From Xestospongia bergquistia (lineage: Eukaryota > Porifera > Demospongiae > Haplosclerida > Petrosiidae), in NCBI GenBank assembly GCA_963965975.1, contig OZ014417.1, positions 1,409,321 through 1,473,320 of the forward strand: 64,000 nucleotides of DNA, read 5' to 3'. The translations under genes and the position numbers were made by a program. Positions 22,673-34,443 of the stretch are shown piece after piece; the first letter of the stretch is position 1, and the number at the start of each line of letters is the position of its first letter. The notes below the pieces were generated by a model that was given only the letters and a program-made list of their open reading frames with translations, had not been told where the DNA came from and did no database searches.

Positions 22673-24052
22673 AGGTTACAAATAAAATCAAACATAATCT
22701 TACTTGACCCCAAAGGGCACAAGCTGTACAGATACAGGCAGAACATGTCACACAATAAACGGACAATTTTTCATTTGGATGATGACTACAGCTGTAATAA
22801 AAAAGACACAATAAAGTGGGAGGTATAGTCAGAACTAATTCTTACAAATCCTTGTCTTTGCTTCTTGATTTGTATGAGGGATCATCATAAAAGAGCTAAA
22901 GAAAATAATAATAAAAGTCAGCTGTAGTTAGTTTGAAGTGGCAATTAAGTGCAGAGTATGTGGTTAGTAACAAAGAAAACTTTAAGACAATATTATAAAC
23001 AATCATATTTGAGGCCAAGACAACAAAAATAGAGAAAGGTACTGATTGTTTTAAAGATACTATATATCATATCATGTCTATCCAAATACCATCAAAATAC
23101 CAATATACAGATTAAATTACATAATTCAATAACTAGTAATATTTTAAAAATTATATAAATTTCTATTAATTATCTCTCCCACATATAACACATCTCCTTA
23201 TATGGTCAATGAATTATAAATATGTTCGACTAATTCAATGTTTTTATTGAAAGACAATACTTCAATTATATCAGCTCAAGAAAGAGACAATAATGAGTGA
23301 CAAAAATCTTGTAAGAATTCTCTAGTGAAATGCCATTATCAAATAGATTTCCTGGTAAAGATAGGTTATACTACTGTTTCGTATGTGCATAGTTAGCTCT
23401 ATATTTTAAAAGGTAGTGTTTGGAGTACTACAAATGGTTCGTTGTACTTCAAAGGACAATTAATGCATTTTAAGATTCAAAGTTTATTGTTAATTTCTCA
23501 CTAAAGTACAATCTAATACTACTTTTGATGTTGGTCTTTGAAAATAAATTAATTAATTAACTAACTTACATTGACAATTTCTTGAACAGACAATGCAGGT
23601 ATTAGATCACTGTCAGACAATTTTGCTCTGAAAGAAACAAACACAAAACAATCAATTAATGCAGTAAGTAGCTAGCTATAACTAAAAATTTAGATAGTGT
23701 CTCCTACATTGTATACAATTAGTATGCTACAGATCACTACAGTCAGTCCTTAGATTTAAAGATTTAGAATCTAGGGTTTAGTAATAATGTCCCATTAAAG
23801 TAAGGCAGTTGTTTACAGTACTAGAGAGCTATAACCAATGTTGTACTTACCGGCAATGTGGACAGTCTGATTTAGAAGCCATTCTCATCCATTTCTATAA
23901 AACAATTGTCAATAATGATGATAGTGATATTAAAATAGTTTGTTACCTTAATGCATTGATAGCAACTGATCTTTGAACAATGAGCACACATACATGCATC
24001 TTTAAGTCTGTCCATACATATGTAACACTTTAAAATGTCTGCTATTCCCTGG

Positions 24053-24089
<37 letters not shown>

Positions 24090-27000
24090 AAGGCATTCTA
24101 AAGACAGTGATTAAACATCAACGTAGCAAAAATTGAGTACACTCTATACAAACTGTAACTAGAACAGTGTAATATTTAACAACACATATACTACTAAGCT
24201 GTGGAGGAGGTCAATAGCGACATTCTCTGGGAGCCACAGCCCAAGGGTGTAACACTATAAATCTCAAAACTCTGTCTGGGACACCATACGGTTCATTGTA
24301 AAAAGATGTACATACTTAACATACCAGTGACAGATTATATAGAATGACATCATCACAAAAGCACATTACTGAGTAATTAAGCCTACACGCTGTTACTATA
24401 TATTAGTGATTTCATTTAAAGTATAAAAAAAATATTTTAAGAATCCTTCTTCTCATTATTATAAGATGTGTATTGACATTTTTGTACAGCTGCTCCAAAC
24501 AGATTATCATTCTTTTACAATGTTACGACAAAATTTACTGATACTGTATTGAGTAATGGTAGAGCTATTGCATTGCAACATCTGTTCACTCCCTCACAAA
24601 GAATGTATTGTGTATATAATCGATATACTGATACAATATTAGACAAGTCACTGATTATTTGATATGGATGCGTTACAATTGAAATATCATAACTACAAAA
24701 CATTCTTATCCAAAGTGGCGCTATTAAGTGAAACAAGTTGACATACTTTGCAGCTGGTATTTTATTAACAAACAAACTTAATAAATTTAAGTTCTCTCCT
24801 TGAAATTAGTCTAAGCATGTTTCAATTCAAAGAACGCAGAATAGTAGGTTAGAAAATTGACTCTATTTAAGTCTAATAAACTACAAATAAACGACATCTT
24901 TAACTCAAGTGGTGTCATTTGTTGCTAGGCAACAAGTAGCTGAAAATTGACCGTATATAATGTTATCATAACAAACCGATAAGATTAAGTCACCCTGTTG
25001 TAATGTAAGCTATAGCTTCTTCAATAGGCTCATAACAAGTCACTATTATATTCACAGTACCTCTCCCACAAGTGCTCGACAAATGTGTTAACGAACCCGT
25101 CGAATATAAATAGATAACTTGATATTGTTGGAGATATACAACTAAATTTATGGTACTGCGTAGGAGATAATGGTGCCCTCTCCTCTAAAAAGACGGAGGA
25201 TGCTTTATTGTTGTGATCTCAGGTATACATTAATTACTCTTTATTTAAACAGTTGATCCATCTCAAAGACAATCCATTACCCTCCTACACTGCATTCAAT
25301 AAAATAGATGATGCATGAGTTTGACAACAACACCCACGAGACGATTTCCTCTTTGGCAGGTGTTCAATATATATTTAAAACATCGGTTCAATTCAATATC
25401 GCTTAGTCAATGTCAATATCATCACATCTCCGAACAAAAAATTAATATTAAGTAACCAATGTAATATGACCAGCTAATTTGAGATATCAAATCTCATCGT
25501 CTCTGTTAATCACAGTCATCCAATGGTCATTGGTCTTTCCCTTGCTTGCCCTTTGGTAATATCATTAATCGACCATGAAATTAGTAGTCTGGAGTGAAGT
25601 CAATAATTGATATAATACTTAGATGTATTGTAAAGCATAAAACAATCAATAGCTCGTTCAATAGGAATTTTAATTGGCTACAAATTTTGAATACTTTGGA
25701 TATCATTTGTCACGTAGTCATGAATTAAACAAGCATAATATGGTCAATGACTCTCATTAACTGCTCAATTAATTAGTGTTAGAGTTGTAAAGATCAATGC
25801 CTACTACAAATAAAGCCCAAGGAATCTTGTCACTGAACAGGTTTTGGAAACTAGTTTAACCACCTACTATATAAGCTACATAGGATTTCATAAAATCAAA
25901 GACTTCAGAGGAACAGCTTGTTCCCCAAAAAGGATATTATTAATTGACCACATTAAGAATATATTGGACAAAATTCGATACATGTAGATAAGACTCTCGC
26001 TAAATTCAAGATAACTGTCATATTTAGGACACTTGTTCTAGTTCCTTACTAATACTTTAAATTTATATAATGACATAACATCCGGTATAGAAGGTTACAA
26101 CATTGAAGTAATTTAACCTTTCAGACAAAACTATGCATAGCTTTGATTAGTGGTTATCCAGGGGAGTTAATGCTAAGGGATTTGATGTCACCAGGCCTTA
26201 GACATTACAAATGTGAAAGGGTTATGTACACACATAGACTAAACTCACACAACCCCAGTACCAGCAATATTCATAAACTTATGATCTTTAAATATAAATG
26301 CACAAAGCAATGATACCATTGAAACACTAAAGCCATTGAACTATTGTTTCAATAGTCACCTGACCTTATTCTGCATGTTCAGCTTCCTTAGCGCAATCTT
26401 ATTATGCTATTGTTAGCACATAATTCTCACGGTGTTTTTTGGATGAGACAATAGGCTATGTACCCCTCCACATGGAGTTAGACTACTCCCTGCATACCAC
26501 AACTATACAGGCAAGTCATACTACCAATATGAATAGTGTATTAAATAGTACACATACAAATGCCATATAGAGTCATATAAATGTTAATATAATGAGCATC
26601 TAAATAATATTAACCAGTATTAGTAACAGAATAGTAGGTAATGGGGCTTGTCCGTGAACAAGTTACAAGTTATAATGACCTAGCATTGTTTTACATTTTG
26701 CTGACACGCTCTATACGTTTCAAAAGTTGATAAGATGCACATATAAAACACAAGAATAAGTGATGTTGTATTTTGTGATGTACCTACATTTCTACTCTCT
26801 CAAAAACAAAGAGTTCTATATCATTGTGTGGTCTATTGTATGCTATAGTTACTTTGATCTAACCAAATCAAACAATCTATTGTGTTTTCATGTAGCTAGG
26901 CATGTAACACTTAAAAATCAAATTTTAAATTCAAGATCCAAAATTTTAAATTCAAGATAAAAATGTTCTATCTTAGATACTAGATTTATTTGTTTGATGG

Positions 27001-28345
27001 ACAGGACATAACCACAAGTTTGCTAGATATTCCAAGATTGAGTAGTGAGTGCTCGAGACAAAACAAAAATGCTATGAACTCATCTGAGACAAAAACACAC
27101 AGAGTACAGGATATGCTAATCATAGCTTTATATTGACAACGAATACCATCAGCTGAAAATTAGTCAGCCTGTTAGGAATCGTCAAACTTCCAAACCGTGA
27201 ATACGATTATCTCAAATTAAACGCATAAAGATCTAAACTTAATTATATAAATTTCTTTAATGACATGGACAAAGTTATAATTTTTAAAACACAAATACTA
27301 AAAGACAAATTCCTAGACTACAGACTAACATATTGTATTTTAACAAAATATCTTTGCAGCATACTTCTACAGGCTGCAAAAGTTACACAATAACTTACTT
27401 CTCAATGTCCGTCAAATATATTACAAGTATGGCTGGCAATAGTAACAATTGACAAGAATTTTAACCATGTGTGGGTATAGTATTGTATGACAATATTACC
27501 ATATTACTATTACTTAGTTTAAGGTTTATGAATTAACTAGTACATTGTAGAGAAACTATTCATTAAAAGTTGTGTGCAATGATGTCATAGTACACTAATG
27601 GTATTATTTGATGCAGTATTGTAATGAGATGTGGTGTATGGAGAGTGGACTATTTACTATATGCTTAGAATTAATTTTTTTTGAGAAAATAAATTATATA
27701 TATTAAAAATAACAGCAATACTGTAAAAGAAAAACTGTAACTGTAGAGGTATAGAAGATGACATTCCATTTAAATTAAAAACTCCATCAAGAAGTGACAC
27801 GACAACAATTTTCATACTTCAACTAAATATGGTCAAGAGAGAAATACAACTCCAAATTGACCACATGTATGCACACACAGAGTTTAATGCACTCTTACAT
27901 GTGCAACTGCAATAATTTAATGATTACGCTACCAAAAACTATCCAATGTGATTGTTGCTTGATATGTTCAGTTGACTATCATTTAGAAAACAGTCAATGA
28001 TATGTTGAGGAGATGATGTCTATGGCAACACACATATCGCTTTTCTTAATTAATCCAAACTTGATAATCAAAGAAGCTGAGGGGAATATGAACTTGGCAA
28101 ACAAGATGTATTCTTGCACTGGTGCCAAGAGATCACAGCGAATAAGCAGTAATGTAGTTATGATATGGTAGAGGTTATGTAACATTAAAACAATTAGCAA
28201 AAATAATCATATTAAATTTAAATTTTATTTAATATCATATAATATTAAAGAAATGTATTATAAATATTGACAAAAAAGAGATTGTAAGACTCACCTCATA
28301 GCTGCTCTGGCTCCCAACGCCTTGAAAACAGTCATTTGAGCTCAT
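18569..28345 (-). CDS. TRIM37: TRIM37-type E3 ubiquitin ligase, 22 exons, with polyglutamine tail
   Basis: Predicted exons in gene order: 28295-28345, 23947-24048, 23851-23894, 23570-23627, 22846-22895, 22704-22791, 22541-22618, 22292-22469, 22175-22242, 22039-22113, 21926-21984, 21793-21843, 21657-21738, 21454-21530, 21301-21395, 21121-21182, 20950-21041, 20837-20900, 20715-20784, 20452-20609, 18868-20405 and 18569-18737. They join in frame into 1102 residues. A RING finger (CYICMDRLKDACMCAHC ... CPHCR, residues 25-66) is followed by a B-box (CSHHPNEKLSVYCVTC ... CALWG), a coiled coil, and a MATH domain (about 300-460; LSWRLKVHP, FTVGDLWGYKKFY). RING-B-box-MATH is specific to TRIM37, which in animals ubiquitinates targets in peroxisome and centrosome control. 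The tail is disordered, with polyglutamine near residues 940-990. Intron 1 is 4246 bp. Confidence 0.93.
19041..19185 (-). repeat. CAG/CAA trinucleotide run encoding polyglutamine in TRIM37
   Basis: About 48 nearly consecutive codons, mostly CAA with some CAG, encode glutamine with five interspersed serines. The antisense frame is an open polyvaline run and is not a gene. The tract sits in the large exon 18868-20405. Confidence 0.95.
24049..28294 (-). other. 4.2-kb first intron of TRIM37
   Basis: The donor GAG|GTGAG ends exon 1 and the acceptor TTCCAG precedes exon 2, whose first residues GIADILKCYICM continue the protein. The intron is 10-50 times longer than most others here. I see no credible coding exon inside. 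A (GA)n run at 24056-24085 supplies the pyrimidine tract at its 3' end on the minus strand. A short duplicated 'aaattttaaattcaagat' lies near 26919-26957. Regulatory elements or a non-coding RNA are possible but unproven. Confidence 0.75.
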
Positions 28346-28656
28346 GTTAGTAATTTTTAAACTTCAAGTAAGCGATTTATACAGTTGACATCAGATCAAC
28401 AAGTTAAGTAGACCGTCAAAACAATGTGTACTACAGTTCTGACAGTCTGCCTGCCACTGTCAGATGTAGTGTTGAGCTCTCTAGACCAGATATGGCTGTT
28501 GTGGTTGTTAGTTCGTCTTTTTTGCTTTGAATGTAACGCGGGGGAGTTGTTGATCGCCACAAAGCCATGAATGATATTACTGTGTAGTACCATACCAAGA
28601 AAGCTAAAAAATTTAATTACAGTAAGCTACAGGAACTCCCCCTCTTTCAAGAAAAG
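28346..28656. promoter_or_regulatory. Divergent promoter region of TRIM37 and CDK2AP1
   Basis: Only 311 bp separate the two start codons, which point away from each other, so both core promoters must lie here unless an untranslated exon is far away. The CDK2AP1 start is embedded in 'aaaagatggcggac', which resembles the YY1-type AAGATGGCGGC initiator element of many animal housekeeping genes. I see no TATA box placed convincingly. Confidence 0.6.
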
Positions 28657-30084
28657 ATGGCGGACAATAAACCATCACTTCCCGCCTCTATTGAACCTCC
28701 ATCTCTTGTTACAACGAGTGAATCTTCCTCTAAAAATGACAAACAAAGTGTGTTGGTAGCACCAAACAAACGAAAAGGAGAGACAGAATCAAGTGCTTCA
28801 GGTTCCAACACCCCAAACCCACCTGCTCTTACCACAATAAAACCAGTGGGTTCAGTTGGTAATAATATCAATCCTCCTGGTAAGAATAATATGTCATCTT
28901 CACATCAGATATATGAAAATGTTATAGTGTCATTAATGACACCAGCTGGGTATGAATTTAAACTCAAAGTTAATAGATCACATTAACTACCGTCTTCTTT
29001 TCACATGGAATATAACTAGGTTGTCTTAAAGTTCTAGATACTATAGTGGTAGTTGATACTTTTCAGATCATTTTTCGCTTTCTTTATAATAAATTTGATT
29101 TGTTTAGCAGCTGATAATAAGACATTAATACATGTCACAGTATGTGTGTATGTGTGTGTAGTGTAAGGGTTAAAAAAAGATTAAATGATGATGTAATGGT
29201 GTTTATGTTTTAAATGATGACAACAAATTTTGGTCATTATTTAGAATTTTTTATTGTTGTTTTATATTTTATAGCCTCCAAGAAACCAGCATTAGAGCAA
29301 AGATATGATGAATTTTTAAAGATGATCACAGAGATAGGCAAAGATGTCAAACCAGCTTACACAAATAGCAAAATTCATGCAGACCGTCTCAAAAGAAGTA
29401 AGATATCGCTGGTAGAAGGAGGTATGGTTCCTTCTGGTAGAGATTACAGCACCAAACCACAATGGTTGTATTGCAACAGGTGTTTGTGTCTTTGAAGTAT
29501 CAAATTATAGGAATATAAATAAAGTGATAGTACTCTACTACACTGATTAAACAACTCTAACAGTTCTTTTGAGATATAATCTGTATATAGATAACACTGG
29601 GCATTGTGTCAAGTGGGATACAATGCTGTAATATCATTTTACCAAGTGGTTCATTAAAGTTCACTCACCACTCGTTCACATTTTAAAAGTCTACACTCTT
29701 AATAGTCACTATACTAGTTTGATGAACTATCCTTCTTTAACTTTATGTAAGATTGATTTCATCACAATTATCCTAATGGATTACTATAAAATTTGATGAT
29801 ACTTTAATTTTGGGTACTTGAAACAGTCCTTAGGATAAAGATGTCCAGTCTTCAATACAGTAATATGCTGAAATAGCAGTATGAGACTAGAACAATTGTC
29901 CTTAGCATAGAGTGGCCACTTATAAGGAAGGCTATGTTAATAAACTGTCTTTTCTCTCTCTCTTGTAGATATCACAACTGCACGAGGGATTTTAAGAGAG
30001 TGCTTAGGAGAGTTAGACCGACTAAGTAGACAAGATAGTCAGCAAACAAATGTAACAGATACTGGTCCTCATGTTCAAACTTAA
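28657..30084 (+). CDS. CDK2AP1: CDK2-associated protein 1/2 (DOC-1) homologue, three exons
   Basis: Exons 28657-28879, 29275-29397 and 29969-30084 join in frame. The conserved C-terminal core contains RYDEFLKMITEIGKDVKP, SKIHADRLKR and ARGILRECLGELDRL, which match CDK2AP1/2 residue by residue over most of the helical domain. The N-terminal ~75 residues are Ser/Pro/Asn-rich and look disordered. In animals the family is a small subunit of the NuRD chromatin-remodelling complex and was first described as a CDK2 partner. The protein is about 153 residues, slightly longer than the vertebrate 115-126. The start is the first ATG of the open frame, in a strong context. It is divergent from TRIM37 and convergent with PPIL2. 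Confidence 0.9.
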
Positions 30085-30479
30085 AATCTCCTTCTATTGT
30101 ATAAATTTGTTTAACGTAACAACTTAATAAAAATCATTATATAATAATTCCATTCAATATATTTATATTAACAAGAACTATTATTGTCGATAATGAAATT
30201 AAACTTTAATAGACAATGGAAAATGAATTATGAGAGATTTTTAACATCAATTTTTTGTCGTACTTCGCTCAACAGACTAAGTACAGATTTATCAAATGAA
30301 GTTGGGATTACAAACCTGGTCTTGTTTGGTAAGAAGTTGTGTCAATGTTTGAATAAAACAATAAATGAAAATGTTTGGAGGACATATTCAGACAACAGTA
30401 TAGTTATAATGTTATGTTATTTAATGTGTATTCAGCTGGAAAGGATGGTGAGTGTATGATAAAAAGAAATTTGTTCATT
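30085..30479. other. Convergent intergenic region, CDK2AP1 to PPIL2
   Basis: Both neighbouring genes end here tail to tail, 395 bp apart. A plus-strand open frame (about 30193-30459) has no recognisable motif and is probably chance. A poly(A)-signal-like 'aataaa' occurs just after the CDK2AP1 stop, at about 30126. Confidence 0.5.
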
Positions 30480-31044
30480 TTACCATGAACTAAAATTGCC
30501 ATATTGTTTAGACTTTAATATTGATTTTGTTGCTGTGCTGGAAATAGGTTGGGAATGAGTCCGTTTACTCGAACTGGTCTCAGGATCTTCAGATGATGTA
30601 GCAGCTGCCACAGAGCTTGTCCCTTTTGATCTTAATTTCGAAAATTGAAATGATTCTTAATTCAGACATGTAATAATAAATCTTACCCAGCAATTTGTGT
30701 AGAATCAGTACTTTTTGAACTTGACGAAGAGGAGATAGCTTGAGGTTGTATATACTTACCAATACCAGGGCGGTAGGTTATCAGAGAGTCATCCTAAGAG
30801 AGAGAGAGAGAGTAACAATATTATATATACTGTTAACTCACTTTCTTTTTACTGTCAGTTTGAGATGCCTCCATTTCAAGTTCCTTCTCATCTTCTTCTT
30901 TCAACTACATTATGTCAGTGACAATATTATTGACACATGTACATACTACTTACTAACCAGTTGATCAACCTCTTCATATGGATCTACAAACACTGATGTA
31001 CCAATAATTTTGATCTCTTCCTAACATAGTAATAAATGTATATG

Positions 31045-31081
<37 letters not shown>

Positions 31082-32796
31082 ATGAAGGAGGACAAGAGAG
31101 TGGGATGGAGAGAGGAAGATCAGAAGGAAGGTAGGAGAAAAGGAGGAGAGAGGGAGGGAATAAGGTAGAAAGGTGAGAGGAAGAGGGATTATCTACTAAC
31201 CATGGGTCTGTCTTTATCATCAGTTAATACTCTCTCCATTTTATGTAGAACATCCATTCCGCCAACTAACCTACATTATAATACAAGAGATAGGTAATGA
31301 TACTTTAGTACAAGTTAGTGTACCTTCCAAATATGGAATGTTTCGGTTCAAATGAGGACAAGATTTAAAGGTAATAAAACTAAATAATCAACAAAACATT
31401 AGACCAGTACAATATCAGTCCCTTACAATTGAGAACCATTAGTATTAGGACCACTGTTGGCCATACTTAATAGACCACGTTCTGGAAAGAGAAAAATGAT
31501 GACAGGCTTTGTCATTTATCATAGCAATACTTCTTACCTGAATGACTTAACTGAGGTTTAAATTCATCATCAAATGGTTTGCCCCAGGCCGACTCACCTC
31601 CTTTTCCAGTACCTGTAGGATCACCACCTTGGATCTAGAGATAAAGAGAGAGGATTACAATGAAATCCCTTCACAAAACTTACCATAAAATGTCGGATAG
31701 AGCGATGAAATACTAAAAGGACAAAGAAAGGAATATTAGTCAGATAAGTAAATTTAATTACTTGTATCATTATAGTAATTTTTTTTGCACAAGAGAATAA
31801 AGTTCTCACATGCTTTCGGTACCTAAAAATAACATTGTTATTTTTGATGTGTCATTTATTAGCAACAAACCAAGTCACATTGTAACTCTAAATTAAGATC
31901 ACCCATATTGGTATGGACCCTGACATATCCTAAGACAATAAGACAAATGGATTAACAGAAAAGACAGACAAATTATAATAATGGATCCACAAATAACTCA
32001 GTGAGGTAGTATAGTTTATTAACCTTTCTTTTTAACTCGTTTATATCTAATCACGTCAAGGTCCAGTATATCTAAGAGAGACACACTCACACATATAGTG
32101 TATTACTTGTTCTATTTACCAGCTTCGTTCTCTGTTACTGGAGCAGATATCGTTGATGTAAAAGACTGTGCTACAGCTCCTGTTGAATAATGAGCCTGGA
32201 GATAGGGTTACCATAGCGACGGTTGTCATAGTAACAAGGTAGTTAATTAACAATATCTTACAGCATTTCTTACAGTTAGTTTGGTCTTGGTTTTTTCTTT
32301 TTTCTCCTAGATAAATGGACAAATAAAATGATTAATGGATAGATGGTTTCTCGTAATGGACACAACAAATATCTTACAGGAGCTTTATATTCTTCATAAA
32401 GTCCCTCTAAAGCGGCTCTAGCCTCAGGATTAATGACTCGTAAACAATATGTTGGATCTGTTCTTGCTCTTTCTAGTTCTATAAAATTAAAATAAACAAT
32501 ATCATTATAATAATAAAACACAGATATAACAATGATGTGACCAACTCTGACTAAAGATATCTTATTATACAAAATATTGAACATATAAACAATTACTACA
32601 CAATACAATAAGAAGTCTACAAAATTTGTTATGAAGGTATTTGCTTCCTACAAGCAAATTTAGTAAACATACTGTTTAATATGACCATGTAGTAAATATT
32701 TCTATGTAAGTTTGTTTTAAATATTTTACATGATAAGATCCTTTTTATTAGACTCAGTCACTATATTATAATATAGTACAATGTCCATACAATACA

Positions 32797-32827
<31 letters not shown>

Positions 32828-33404
32828 CAATACATATACATATACATACAATACATATACATATAATATAATCAATTACTAAGGGTTAAAAATAACTACA
32901 TATTACCTCTCCTGTTAAAGGATTATGACCATACTTCTTTAGATAAGGTACAATGTTCCTAGTAATACATCAAATATGAAATAAGTCCATTGATCCATCC
33001 CCTTCACTGTATTTCCCACATCTTTCTACCCATCCATCCATCTATTCATCCATCTCATAACTACTTACATCAGATCAAACACTACTCCATCAGATGTACA
33101 CAAAGGATGTTCAAATGGCTGAAGAGATAAACTAGACAAACAATATTATCACGTCAGTTGTATTATATGTACTTACCTACAACAATTAAATGGAAGTCGT
33201 TTGAATTCTGATCTTCCACCCTTAGCTGCAGCCACTGCCTTCTTTCCACCATATATTGTGGACCATTCTGTACAAGTGAGGTATCTGATTGAAAGAGAGA
33301 GAAATGGAATTTAAAATAGGAACATAATTTAACTATTTTCAGATCTACTATTTATCTTTGTATTAAACTTACAATTTGTCTTTCTGGTGCTGTTTTTTAC
33401 CCAT
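30480..33404 (-). CDS. PPIL2: PPIL2 (U-box and cyclophilin) homologue with a missing middle and a frame break
   Basis: PPIL2 couples a U-box ubiquitin ligase to a cyclophilin domain and works with the spliceosome. Exons seen: 33373-33404, 33177-33284, 33069-33131, 32907-32958, 32378-32478, 32274-32306, 32120-32195, 32024-32071, 31871-31929, 31762-31822, 31684-31712, 31538-31634, 31427-31481, 31324-31379, 31201-31270, 30958-31020, 30842-30904, 30687-30793 and 30480-30630. Clear marks are the start [54 protein letters not shown] and the end YGNFSSW. Exon 32907-32958 ends in phase 0, but 32378-32478 needs phase 1, and about 100 residues (the second half of the U-box and the linker) are absent. 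In exon 31324-31379 one base is lacking before KHSIFGR. These may be assembly errors or real decay. Confidence 0.88.
32788..32872. repeat. (ATACAT)n microsatellite in the PPIL2 gap
   Basis: Tandem 'atacat' and 'acatat' hexamers with 'acaatacat' interruptions. It lies inside the 428-bp interval (32479-32906) where the missing PPIL2 exons would be expected, which makes replication slippage or assembly collapse plausible there. Confidence 0.85.
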
Positions 33405-33450
33405 ATTGACAGTTGAAAACGGGTTAAAAATTAAAGACCCGCCTACTTTA

Positions 33451-33874
33451 ATGGAGATGACCAAACCCACAGAGGTATTTGATAGTTACTGGATTTATGT
33501 CAATGGTCCAGCTCACTACAATGCCAAAGGACCAACATTAGGCAAATGGTTGATCTTCAAACACATCTCTTGTATTGATCAGGTCTGGGGGACAATAAGT
33601 CAGGCTGTGGTATCTGGTGAACTGGGAGCTACTGCCGCTAAAGTCTCAACAATGAAAGTCAACCCAAATTCTTCAGACCCAAACATTAAAGTGATATGTG
33701 TGTATACTACAGCAGAAGATAGAAATGAGGTTGGTATGAAGTTAATTCCTTATGTACGTCAGACAATACGATGATGCAGAGACTTACGCTGGGAGGTATG
33801 CTTGTCATGGTGATGGTAAAGTAACATCGAGGACACTGGAATGGAATAAAGGTAATCCAAAATTTAAAGACTAA
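33451..33874 (+). CDS. DUF1917 (C11orf68/BLES03-like) protein with an apparent frameshift
   Basis: The frame from 33451 encodes a small globular protein with LGKWLIFKH, DQVWGTISQAV, GELGATAAKVST and IKVICVYTTAEDRNEV. These fit the DUF1917/Bles03 family, whose function is not firmly known. The first frame stops at 33773. The expected C-terminal part (YDDAETYAGRYACHGDG ... stop at 33872-33874) is in another frame, so a frameshift must lie near 33750-33762; a sequencing indel or a real mutation could explain it. The chosen ATG at 33451 is the first within conserved-looking sequence. An acceptor-like TTGACAG at 33406-33412 means an upstream exon is possible. It is divergent from PPIL2, with start codons only 46 bp apart. 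Confidence 0.65.
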
Positions 33875-34107
33875 TTGTATTGTTCTCTGAAGATCAAAGC
33901 TTAATGAATATAATAATGACAGTATAAACACATTTAATGACCACAAATCAATAAAATTGTTGTAGCAAAGTGTATCTGGAAACTTCATTGATTTATTATC
34001 TATTCATTGTCACAAGTTATATAACTATTAATAATACTCTTAATTAGTAGGTGGAGCTCTGATTAATTATTATTATCCTATACACCATGTGTGGTCCTCA
34101 CTGAATA

Positions 34108-34443
34108 TGTCATCTAACACAAAACCTAAACTATGTTATCTTGTAAGTAGCTGTAAGAAGACGTGTTAACTCAACTGTATTAACTGATCATCTCAATAAT
34201 CATTGTCCCTTAAAACTAGATACTTTCCAGTGTTCTCTATGTCATCATGTGACTAATACTGATTGTATCATTATGACTTATCATATTTATTCTCATTACA
34301 CTGGTGACAAATCCTACCACTGTCTAGACTGTATTGGTTCATTTAGTCTAGAAGATAACCTTAAGACATGTTGTGTGTGTCATCAAGTCAAGACGTCTGA
34401 CAGTATCAACCAGTTGAGTACAACATCGTTTGGCCAAATCTGA
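34108..34443 (+). CDS. Possible small zinc-finger protein, two exons
   Basis: The frame 34249-34443 continues upstream to give C2H2-like spacing: CSLCHHV ... HIYSH, then YHCLDC and CCVCHQ. A possible first exon (34108-34143, MSSNTKPKLCYL) ends at a consensus GTAAGT, and a TTTCCAG acceptor precedes CSLC at about 34231, giving an intron of roughly 88 bp in the correct phase. The sequence before the acceptor also reads as finger-like (LTDHLNNHC) but in a broken frame, so a decayed multi-finger gene is an alternative. I do not recognise the family. Confidence 0.35.

Noticed and set aside
25170-25320. Possible exon pair on the plus strand: MVPSPLKRRRMLYCC followed by a donor-like site, then LPSYTAFNKIDDA after an acceptor-like site
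   Set aside because: The phases do not join; splicing gives an immediate stop, and neither part resembles a known protein. It lies in the TRIM37 first intron.
30193-30459. Plus-strand frame of about 90 codons between CDK2AP1 and PPIL2
   Set aside because: No motif, AT-rich codon use, and it overlaps no splice signals; probably chance.
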